From NCBI GenBank assembly GCA_013400115.1, contig VXBP01002343.1, forward strand, positions 1,078,278-1,142,277: DNA of 64,000 nt, read 5' to 3'. The position numbers and the translations under genes are program-made. The notes below the pieces were generated by a model, which did not search any database, was not told the DNA's origin, and saw nothing but the letters and a program-made list of their open reading frames with translations. The stretch comes from Rhinopomastus cyanomelas (taxonomy: Eukaryota > Chordata > Aves > Bucerotiformes > Rhinopomastidae). Of the stretch, positions 10,686-22,500 are shown piece by piece (position 1 is the stretch's first letter; every line of letters starts with the position of its first letter).

Positions 10686-13315
10686 ACCAACAAGGTATTC
10701 TGTCGCATAGATGTCATATTTGGTATAAAGCTGAGGGATGACAAGAGTCACTCTCTCCTCTTCATTGGCCAGCATCCAATGAAGACTGTCCATTTTGCCT
10801 TCAATTCTAATCCATGCATTCCTGAATCCAGTTCCCATCTGCCACAGAGTCCAGTCTGGGACTTCCCCAGTGTCTGCCCACAGCAGTGACAATGATGTAA
10901 CTGCCCATGGGGTGTCTGAGTCCCTACTGGTTTTGTATATATTCCATTTTATTTCCATTAAGGCAGTTTTTGTTTTCTTTTGCAGTCCCCTTACTCTCTT
11001 TCTCTTCCCCTTTTGGGAGCATGCAAGCTAACTGCAAAGCCTTAGCAATACTGGAAGCAGCTCACTGACCTAACAACACAACACAAACCACTGAAAGATT
11101 TCCTCTTACTGCTTTACACAGATGCAAAGTTTCTGCAAGCATTTTGAACTTCTCAAGACTTAGGACAAAACTGTGCCAGTGACACCAAGGTTTAAGCCTG
11201 TGTCCAGTTCATCTGTGTTGCATGGGATAATTAAACAAACCCTACATTTCCACCCATATCCAGCTCACCAGCCACAAGTTCACAGGCATGTTCTGACCTA
11301 TCAGGAGGCCACACAAAACACAACTTGGGGCTTTTTATCAGAATTTTCATTTACTGTCTACAGTAGCTCCAGCTTTTCAGCACTGCTGGTGTACCCCAGA
11401 GCTAAGCTTGGCCCATGTCCAGGCCTGCAGTTACATCAGATCTATCAGCCAGACGCTGCTATGCAACATGAACTCCCAAAACTATTATCTCAGTGGAATT
11501 CAAATGAGTCAATGGAATTCAAGTATCCTCACAGGTGGCCAACTCTTAAACTAGGAATGTTTTCCTAAGACAAGTCTGTCCTTCACCACAGAAAAAATTC
11601 CCTGTGGAGACTGGTGGTACCACACAGAACTCTGTAGTAGAGTACTGGTAACTTTGTAGTGGTAACTCTGAATCATTATAATATTGTCTCCAGTAACAAA
11701 CTGAATCTTAGTGAAGTCTCACTCACAGGATCACTGAATGGTAGAAATTGGAAGACTTGATGATCTATGAGGTCTCTTCCAACCTTGGTAATACTGTGAT
11801 ACTCCTGAAGATCATCTAGTTCAACCTCCCAACAAGAGCAGGATCACCTAGAGGAGATCGCTCAGGAACACATTCAGATGGGTTCTGAATGTCTCCACAA
11901 AAGACTCCCCAGTCTCTCTGGGCAGCCTGTTCTAGTGCTCTGTTACCCTCACTGTGAAAAAGTATTTAATTATGCTTAGGTTGAGAACCTCCTTTGTTCC
12001 AGTTTGTGACCACTGTCCCTTGTCCTATCACTGAACACCACTGAGAAGAGCCTGGTTCCATTCTCCTGACACCCTTTAGATACTTATTTGCATTAATCAG
12101 ATTTCCCTGAGTCTCCTCTAGGCTAAACAGACCCAGCTCTCTCAGCCTCTCGAGGAAGATGCTTCAGCCCCCTGATCACCTTAGCAGCTCTGTGCTGGAC
12201 TCTCTCCAGTAGCAACCTGTCCTTCTTGAACTGGGGAGCCCAGAACTGGATACAGTATTCCAGATGCAACCTCACCAGGGCAGTGCAGAGTGGGAGGAGA
12301 ACCTCCTGCAACCCACTGGCCACATTTCACATGCCAGGAGACCATTGTTCTTTTTGGCCAGGACACGCTGCTAGCTCATGGTCAGCCTGTGGCTCACCAG
12401 GACTCTCGGGTCCTTTCCCCCAGAGCTGCTCTTGAGCAGGCCAGTCCCTGCCCTGTACTGATGCTTGGGGTTCTTCTCCAGATGCAGGACCCTACCCATC
12501 GTGTATGTATACTCCAAATAACATCTTACTTCAAGAAACCCACTTTTGCTGGTACCTTTGGCAGTGGGTTTTTCAAGTGCAACACAAGCATCTTTGCACA
12601 AGGCTCCATCCAGCACATTCAAAGCCACATTGCTGTATTCTTGTTCCTTGCTCCACTTCAGAGCCACCTCCTGCTTCTGCACTCAGTGTCACTTCACATA
12701 GCTTGTTTCTCTCTTACCAACAAATGACATGCCAAGGACTTCTGTGGCCCACCTGTGGCACTGAAATGAGGCACACTGGATTGCTCAGGGATTTTTCTGT
12801 GCATCACTAATGTGGAGAGGGATGCAACCCAACAAAATCCAGTCATTTCTCTTCTGAAGCAGCAGGATTTGCACAGCTCAGACTTGTAGTACGAACACAG
12901 CTCTACAAAACTGTTCTGATTAATCTCATCCCTGCTCAAGACTATCTGTGACTGGATCCATCAAGCTTAGGTATATTTTAGTAATTCTTAGCTTTGAAAA
13001 CAGTCAGACTTGCATTCATGACTTCCAGAAAAGTGAGTTCTGAAGTGAGTTTGGCTAACTCCACATTGTGGAAGGGCAGAGAAAACTGCTGCTCTGTGTC
13101 AGTGGTGTCCACGCTGCAGACGGCACAGAGCACAAGTTGTTCCAGGCCACTGGGCACTTCTGCTTGTTAATGAAAAGGAGGAGGAAGACTAGAAGGACAG
13201 GAATTATCTAGAAGTTTGATGCCTGCTCTCAAGACAAGCAATTCTCATTGTCTATGAATGACAAAAGTGACATTTAAAAATAATTCAATAGCCAACCAGG
13301 TAAAAGGCATTTTTG
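10686..13315. other. Intergenic region between SETDB2 and PHF11
   Basis: No coding exon was recognised. It contains the CR1 fragment 11728-12505 and otherwise unique sequence. Confidence 0.5.
11728..12505 (-). mobile_element. CR1 LINE, ORF2 C-terminus plus 3' UTR
   Basis: Antisense: a tail at 11728-11800, then aagatcatctagttcaacctcc, ctctgggcagcctgttctag and aggctaaacagacccagctc up to ttcttctccagatgcaggac. A partly duplicated tail at the left suggests one tail inserted into another copy. Confidence 0.85.
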
Positions 13316-13321
13316 TTTAAT
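13316..13321 (-). terminator. Candidate SETDB2 polyadenylation signal (ATTAAA)
   Basis: An ATTAAA hexamer on the minus strand lies about 100 bp past the SETDB2 stop codon. It would give a short 3' UTR. No perfect AATAAA was noticed closer. This is position-based inference only. Confidence 0.35.
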
Positions 13322-13422
13322 GTAATTAGTATCCCAGGTCTGAGTGACTGTTTGCTGTGTCGTAGTTCCTTGCAGCATATAAATGTCCAGGTACACGATG
13401 TGTTGGTGTAGGAAAGCTTTGA

Positions 13423-13540
13423 CTATAAGGTTTTTTTCCTGCACTTCTGAAATCCACACTGACAGGAAATCTCTGTCCCTGGCATGCTTCCTGCTTTGTA
13501 ACCATAATCCCATGTCAGTTCGGTTCCAGCTTTCACATGC
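13423..13540 (-). CDS. SETDB2: SETDB2 last coding exon (SET end, post-SET, stop)
   Basis: The acceptor is TTCTTAG before 13540. It encodes HVKAGTELTWDYGYKAGS then CQCGFQKCRKKTL and a TAG stop at 13423-13425. ELTWDYGY is the SET tyrosine motif and C-x-C-x4-C is the post-SET zinc site. Confidence 0.95.
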
Positions 13541-16500
13541 CTAAGAAATAAAACACTTGGTTAATTTGTTTGAACTATGTGAAACAGTACTGTGCTCACA
13601 ATTTGTCACCAACAACTCACATGCAACCTCCAAAATCCTTGAGAGCAGCAAGCATCACACAGGCAACTTGCTGAGAAAGAGCCAAGGAGTCTCTGGCACA
13701 CAGATGCTACGGGGAGTGCAAATACCCAGACCTAAGACAAAAGAGTGTGTGACAACCTGCTCTAACTTAGGAGGTGCCACATAAACATGTGAAGAAACTT
13801 CTTCATGGTGAGGGTGACAGAGCACCAGAATGGGCTGCCCAGGGGGGTTGTGGAGTTTCCTTCTCTGGAAACATTTAAAACCTGCCTGGATGTGTTCCTG
13901 CGCAACTTGATGTAGGTGATCCTGCTGTGGTGGGGGGATTGGACTGGATGGTCCCTTCCAATCCCTAATGTTCTGTGATTCTGTAATGAGCACTTTGTAC
14001 AGGTGGGTGCTGGTCTCTTCTCCCAAGTAACAAGTGATAGGACAAAAAGAAATGGCCTCAAGTTGCACCAGGGAAAGTTTAAGTTAGTCATTACAACTAC
14101 CTGAAAGGAGGTTGTAGAGACGTGGGGGTTGGTCTGTTCTTCCTAGTGGCGAGTTACAGGACGTGGGCAAATGGCCTTAAGCTGCACCAGGGAGGTTCAA
14201 GTTGGATGTTAGGAGGAAATTCTTTACAGAAAGGGTTGTCAGGCATTGGAACAGCCTCTCCAGGGAGGTGGTTGAATTACCATCCTGCAGGTGTTTAAGA
14301 GAAGGGTGGATGTTGCAACGAAGAACATGGTTTAGTGGTGATGGTAGGGCTAGGAAAAGGTTGGACTCAATGATCTTGAAGGTTTCTTCCAGCAGAAATT
14401 GTTCTATGATTCTATGATTAGGAGAAACTTTATTGAAAGGGTCATCAGGCCAGTGGCTGAATTGCCATCCCTGGATGTGTTTAAAAGTCATGTAGATGTG
14501 GATCTTAGGGACATGGTTTAGTGGTGGGCTTGGCAGATTAACAGTAGGAGCCTATGGCTCAGAATTAAACACGTGCTCCTCATGAACCAGCCACTCTGAC
14601 AGTACACAAAAAAAGAAGTCTCTAAAGCAGGAACTTTGTTGCCCCAAACACATGCCAAATTAAATACCTGAGACTAAGATGCTAGGGGAAAACTGAAGGA
14701 AAATACAATAAAATACAAGTATTACAAAGAAGAGAGTAATTGTCTGATGTTTCTCAATGGATGTGATACAATGACCATCTAGTGAGTTAACAGGCTAAGA
14801 ACAAAAAAAATGAGGACATCCAAACAGCACATAATTGTAACCCACCACTTGCTGCCTTAGGATGTTCTGAAGGCCAGAAATGCAGAACAACAAAAAAAGA
14901 TGAATGAGCAAGCTCAGGGAAGATACTCAGTGAAGCTCAATGATCCAGCAGCAGTCCTTAAATGTAGAGAAGTTGTAAAAGGGTGACTGCCACAAAGCAA
15001 GAGGGCCAGCCAGCCCTGTAACAATCATCTTCCCCAAGTGTCCCATATATTTTGCTTTCAGAGGAAGTTTTCACCTTGAGTGCCACACCCTCAAGACATG
15101 TTGGGCTACACAAAATCCCACCTCCTTGGTAGCTGCAAGAAGACCTGGAGCCAACTTGTTTGGCTCGCTAAATATCTCAGCCTTAACAGCCTGTAGGATC
15201 CAACCCCTACTAAGAGATCTGCTGGTCAGTCCCTGGATTCAACTCTGGTATAAAATGATCATGCAGATTTAAAGCTGTATTTCTACTGAAGATCACTATC
15301 ACCAAAATGAGCACATCACAATCAAGCTTCTCCACATTTCGATGCAAAGCTAAAGGAAAAAAATCATTGGTGATAATAAGAGTTGTTACTCCTTCAGTCT
15401 TTAGCACAGAAAAAGAAGCCACCAATAAGTATGTAGTTTTATAGTTCCATGATCTAAGCTTCCATCCCCACTTAGCAAAATTATTTCCCAGTAACTAAGC
15501 ACTGCTTATTTCTCCCCTAGTGCCTTGAATAAACAACATTAAACTTGGAAAAATTCACCTGTTTGTGAAGAATGCCACCCATGGGAAACTCCTGTTGTGA
15601 GTCTCTACAAACACACTCTGTGGAAAGAGATTTGGGCAGCAGCTGTGCTGTAAAAGACAGTATCTGAATTAGAAAAACTGAAACAGCCCATTAGTGGCTG
15701 AAGAACCTACTTTATATGGGGTATCTGTCACTAGTAAAGGGAGTCTCTTCCTCCCTTCTCCAGCCCACGCAGAATCTCTCAGTGCACTTGCCACTTTTGC
15801 AGTAACTACCACTTTTTAAAGTGCTATTTCCATTGTATTATCAAAGTACTTTTGCCTAGGAAAACAATGTTCTTCTATCAAGCTGTCTTCCAGAAATTTC
15901 CATTGAGAATTCATCTTTGATTCAGGATGTATCAGTAATCAAGTAATCAGTGGGTCAAACAGGGGAGCAGCTCTAGGGAGCAAGCAATAGATTTAAGTGT
16001 TTATGTCTGTTGGTAAAGAGGTACGAGATGTGAAAGTTCACTGATGTGTTGTAGGAACACATGGATAGTCATGGATACAGAAGAAAGGCTTCAGCAAGAT
16101 GCAGGACTGATCTCAGCACCATATGAACTCTGCAGTGAACAGCTTAAATGTCTGTCAGGTTTTTGCTGCAGGACACACGTTTACGCCAATGAAGAGAAAT
16201 CAGTCACTTGCAGAGCACATGCATATGTGCTCATGAAACATTTGTTTTAGCTAGAGGTACTTGGTAATTCACTGCTATACTTCTTAGCAAGTCAAAATTG
16301 AGACACTTATTTAGCAGACACATACACAGTATGGAAGACCCCTTTCAGAACCTATGATGTGACAGCAGAGGACTTTCCTACAGTATCACAAGACTTATCC
16401 TAAATCAGGACAAGCTGTTGGGGAACAAAAAACAAGGCTGGGAGAAGGCTTGTAGTCCAACAAAATGTGCTGTTTGCTCTCTGGGTTCCCAAAACAGGCT

Positions 16501-19500
16501 GTTCAGAACTTCAGGAGAAAGATGCCACTCAACACTAGGCAATATTTCACTCTGAAAGCTACTGTTGCCAAAACCTACAGCTGGTACACAGTAAAGATCA
16601 TCTTATGGTGGCACTAACATCTGTTGTGACCTAACCTGCTGTTCTGTCACTTCAAAGTGCAGGGAGCACCATATAACCCGCCCTGTTGTGCACTTATCAC
16701 ATACAGGGTTTATGTGCAAAAGCTTTCTAGTTATGTAAATGCATCATTTATGTATTTAAACTATGACAGCTAAGGGAACAGATGCAACTTTTGACTTACG
16801 TTAAGAAAACGACCCACATTTCCTTCTTTTGTGGCATCCAGTACATATCTATTCTCCTTGTTAGCATTCTTCACAAGTGTCCTGTCACCATCAGCCTCCT
16901 CACAAAACACATCTTGTTTTGACTGCCTGTGATTTTCCTCTTTGCAGCCAGCTTCTAGTGGTTCCTTTTTGCATGGCTCCACAACATACATGTCATCCAG
17001 CACATCTGACTTGCCCTGCAGAGATGGGCTCTTTCTTCTGTTTTTTGCACCATCCACATTGGAGGACTCAGTCTGTCCAGCTTCCGTCAGATGTTCTTCC
17101 TTCTGCTGCTGAGTGGATTCTGTCAGTGGACACGAAGTATTTTTCAATGCCAGCTTATCCACCCACCCTTCATTCTCCAAAATGTACTCATCCTCCTTGC
17201 TATTTATAAGTCTACAACATAACTGTCCTTTTCCAGGCCTCTCATCAACCTTCCTACAAAGACTGTGCTGTGATACCTAAAGCAGTTGCTCAAGTCTCCT
17301 GTGAACGCCTTAGTCTCTCATACTTCTCAAATCCTACTCCAGACTGATTTCTTCCACACAGCATTTTATCACCATTCTCCATCTTAGTTCCTGAGAGAAT
17401 CATAGAATCATTAGGGATTGGAAGGGACCTCGAATCACAAACTGTAATTAAGAGCAAAACATGAGGTAAACAGTATCAGTTTCATGCCTCCTTTCCAGCT
17501 TTAGGTCTCCCCACCCCTGCCGTATATAATGGTCAGCTTTTGTTAACTGGAACATGCACTGGAAATGACACAATGAGATTTGTGTGACTGACTTTCCCAC
17601 AATTGCACTGCATTTGCAAAGCTGCTGTCAGGACTGTTCAACACCTCCCAAGATGAACCTTGTAGCCAAAAGGCCACTCCATACCAGTTGGTCTCTACTA
17701 CGCAAGGCATAATCATTCTACATCGTTCTGCTCTGAGAACAGACATGCCCACATCCAACCATCACTTTCTACATTTAAAGTCTACCACCTGATGGCACAA
17801 TTGTCCTAAGTGTACAGTATTTATAGCTCTGCAAACCTACCTTCTTTGCTTTTCTTTGTTCCACTGGTTGGTTTTGTTTTGCTTGATTGATGAATCTGAG
17901 AACTATCATCTTCATCTGTGCTGACACTGTGCACCAGTGCATCAATTTCCTTTAAACAGAACAAAAGATAACAAAAAGGCTACGATATATTTTTGCTGTA
18001 TGGAACTCTGAGTCAAAACAGGGCACAGCAAGTAGCTTTTAGGACTCTGGGGCTGAAGTTTGAAACCTGCTGTAATGTGTGGCTATGGCTGACGTTCAAA
18101 AGCTCGTACATTTATCACAACGCAACATTCATCTTGATTTCAGATTATCCTTCAGAAAAACTTGGAAGGAGCTCCCTACCCAATAAAACATTTAATAGGC
18201 ACTTAAGTGTCAAAGCATCACCAGAACTCAAACATGTTTGCATAAGTTCCTGAACCAAAGATGAAATATAGGTTTTACATGTTAGTTTTTGGGTTTTTTT
18301 TTAACATGGTTTCAATGAAATGAACAAATGTGGCAGGATCTCTCCTCTCCCAGCTCAAAAAGACAATTATCTGAGCTCCTGAATGGACATCATTGCCAAA
18401 TGTTATCATGAAAATCCCACATGCATTTCTTTAGTGCAATGAAACTAACTAAACCTACAGAGTAAGTTTACCCCAGTTTCCCTCCTCTGCACATCGTTTT
18501 CAGGCAACACTTCACACTCAGGTTGCACAAAATTCTCCCAGCTGCACCACTGTATGAGAACACTGCATTCATCTTCTGAGATTTTTCTTCTCTCCCTGCT
18601 ATGCCATTCTTCAGGGAGACATCACAAAATAGCATCACTCTGACCCTCTAACCTTTAAGTTAGCTGCTGCAGGGTGTGGAGGGGGAGAATAATTTCATAA
18701 GACTGTATAGATTGGAGTGTAAGTGAAGGGTAGAGAAGGGAAGGCTGTGAGAGTAGTCAGTGCTGCTCTCAGGGAACATGCTGAGGGACTGATAATGGAT
18801 AAGGAACGGGGTACAGCTTCCAGTACAAGTAGCTTAGCTCACAGTGTGACATAGTATCTTGAAGACAGATCATTACAGAATCACAGAATCATTAAGGATT
18901 GGAAGGGACCTCGAAAGATCATCTGGTCCCATCCCCCTGACACAGCAGGATCACCCAGACCAAGTCGCACAAGAACATGTCTCGGAGGGTCAAACGTCTC
19001 CAGTGAAGGAGACTCCACAACCACCCTGGGCAGCCTGTTCCAGTGCTCCGTCACCCTCACCGTGAAGAAGTTCCTTCTCAGGTTGATGTGGAACCTCCTA
19101 TGTTCCAGCTTACAACCACTGCCCCCCATTCTATCACTAGATGACACTGAGAATAGCCTGGCTCCATCCTCCTGACACCCACCCCTCAAATATTTATAGA
19201 CATTAATGAGGTCACCCCTCGGTCTCCTCCTTCCCAGCTCCCTCAGCCTCTCCTCATAAGGGAGGTGCTCCACCTCCTTCATCATCCTCGTTGCCCTACG
19301 CTGGACTCTCTCCAGCAGCTCCACATCCCTCTTGAACTGAGGAGCCCAGAACTGGACACAACATTCCAGGTGTGGTCTCACCAGGGCAGAGTAGAGGGGG
19401 AGAAGAACCTCTCTTGATCTGCTAACCACCCCCCTTCTGATCCACCCCAGGATGCTGTTGGCCCTCTTGGCCACAAGAGCACATTGCTGGCTCATAGTCA

Positions 19501-22500
19501 TCCTGCTGTCCACCAGGACCCCCAAATTTGTAGGATGAAAAGGTCAAAATTGACATGCATATTTAGCCCAGTCAAAAATCAATCTTTTGAAGTCACTAAT
19601 TATTATTACCACTTTTACCTTGTAGTTACGATAAAACACTGTTCTAGTTCCGGGCCTTCTTGCGCTAATACTGAAAATCCTTGGATGAAACCTGTACAGA
19701 AAGGCCAAAAGGAAATTATAAAGGATAAAAGAACCTGTAAGTAACTCTGACAACGTGAATTTCTCCAGTGGTCTCTAGTTCAGAAACATCTGAATACACC
19801 AGAGCCTGCAGTCCAGCCTTGCCCCAAGTTCTGTGAGTATTTTACTTTAAGAATTGAAAATCTAGGTTATTTGCAAAACTAACAGTTCATACTTTTTGTG
19901 GAGATCAGCAGCTGCTTTTACAACCTTCCCCAGTTGTCCCAGTGAAAACCAAATCCAAATAGAGTATTGACAGTTTTGTCTTTTCCCTGCTACTACTTTA
20001 AACACTTTTGATAGTGCAGCTTTCAAATATTCAGATATTTCAAATATTCAGGTATTTCAGATTTCAGATATGGTGGAGACAAGGGATAGAGAAATACAGA
20101 GGGGGAGACAGGCAATATATGGTAAGTATAGAAAATACTGTCCCACAAAATAAGCTCACTCCACATCCAAAGACTGAGGTAGTACCTGGCATATACATTT
20201 AAAACATCTAAAGTCACATTCATGTGCACTGCACTCAGAATGCAGTACAGAACACCATTTTCAAAACTAATCTTAATATCTGTACCACATCTAGCAATAA
20301 GTAACAGGTCCTATTCAGGAAAACGTGCAACATGAAACATTTACATTTATTTACTCACAACAAAAAAAATCTCTATATTTCTTTGGGCTGCTGATAATGG
20401 CAACAAATGCTGCTCTTTAAGGTTTTCTTACAATTTAAATCCCTTTGTAAGTTCAAAATTTGCAGTAGGTTCCCAAGATACTGAGATGCAAGTGAGAAGA
20501 TAATTAAAAAAAGTTTCCAGTTGCAATTTCATTTTACTATGAAACGAGCAAGAATTTGCAATTATTTATGAGTAGTACAAAGAAAGTATTTACAAAGTAG
20601 TGTGGCAGAGCAGGGGATAAAGCTTAAGAAAACAAGCTCCTGACTTCCTTCTGAAAAGGCTACAGCGTGTAATTGACAAAGCCACATGGTCACTTTGCAG
20701 TAATTTCAGGAATCTTTACAGGCTACAAGCCCCTGACAGTGAAATGAAAACAGGACCAGAATTTACACAGAATTCATTGCAAAAGCGAGGTGCTGTCAGT
20801 CTCCAAAGGGGAAATGTTAAGAGTCCTCATAGGAAAGGCTATGTTACAAAGAACAAAGTATTTAGGGATTGGAAGCAAAGGACAGGACAGTTAGTGGCTA
20901 ATTTGTTACAAAACTGAGGGTCATCACAAATCTTTAGATAATGTATTGGGTATTGTTTATTAATTCTTTTGAATTAGCAGGATTAATGCCCTGACCAGAT
21001 TAAATAAACCCAGGAGATGAACTGGATTTCTAGAAAAGGCTCAGTGGCACACACAGGAAGTAAAATTAATATTAAAAATAAAAATCCTGTCCCACCAGAA
21101 ATCATCAGGAATTAACAAAATAGTTGAAAAAGAAAAAAACCCCACCTTCAGATGAGGACAATCAGTTCTAGTCTAAGTTTTACAAACTGTAAAACTGTGC
21201 AACTTGGTCTAGGTGATCCTGCTCTAGGAGGGGAACTGGACTCTATGATCTTTCGAGGTCCCTTTCAATCCCTAATGATTCTATGAAAAGACTTTCTAGA
21301 ATAGCAGAATGTTAGTTTTATTATTTATTAGATCACATTCTGTGATTCTGCTTCAGTTTGCTTTGATAAACTTACAAGGTTGATTTATTTTCTTTATCCG
21401 CTGTCTGAGACTGAGAATCCTGCTTCTCAACAGTGTAATTCTTGTCAGTCTGCACTAGTTCAATCACAGAGTGTGAACAATCAGTGTCAAGTTTTTGTTT
21501 TTTTGAAGAAAAGCTATTGCCTCTGTCATTCACAGGACTCTTCTCCTTCAGCTCTTGACCAGTATCAACCTGGCTCATCAATCTGCCTGGAAGAAAAAAA
21601 ATGGGTTTTTTTAAAATTGTTTGCAAAGATGGGTCACACTCACTATCACAGCTCCAATTTACATTAAAAAAGTCAGAAGAACATTATTTGGTAAAGTAAA
21701 ATATGAATGCATTTATACTGAAGGAAAACTAGCCCTGGCACAGGATCCACAGATTTATCAGGGGAAAAAGCAACGGTCAGACTGGCTTTACTCCAGAATG
21801 GATGGTCCGCCACCCTTGTGGGATAATTACTGGAGGTAACTTGAAAAATAAACTTATATTAGAGATGGAGCATTATTTGCACACTAAGGGAAGTTCTAAG
21901 CCTCCAGGGTGGAGTACAGCTGGTATGCAAGGAATCCCTTCCTCTGATGGTAGAGCAGCGTGAAGACATGGAGGCCAAATCCTGTGATAAGATGTGCAGC
22001 TGTGGCCAGGCCAAGCGCTGCGATAAGATGTACAGGGATGGGAACTTAGTGGTACTTTGAAGGTGATAAGCTGTACTGTTGCAACCCTGAGCCATCATTC
22101 TCTCATCTTTTGATGAATCGCCATCCTTGTGTGAACTCTGCTCATTAGAATATCATTAGAATACCAAAACACACCGCCGTCCCAAACCCTAGCTGCCTCC
22201 GATGGGGCAAACCCCCCCTTACTGAGCGTGTGTCCTAGATTTTTTAAGTCTATTATCTTTAAAAGCAAAGTGAGAGAATTATAAAATTCCAATTAGACAA
22301 AAAAATATGTACGACTAGAGCCACTCAAGCTCCACCTTGAAGACAAAAAATAACATAAATACAGCCCAGCAAAAAGGGGAGTTTTGGGGAAAGATACCAT
22401 CTTGAACAAGTCAGGGAAGATTTGCAGACCTCTGACTCATGGGAATCAGTCGATGGGCTGGGACCTTTCTTCCCCCCCCCATAGGGATGCATTCAGGTGA

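Noticed and set aside
18881..19525. 214-codon minus-strand open frame as a host gene
   Set aside because: Its residues are the C-terminus of CR1 ORF2, so it was annotated as a retrotransposon.
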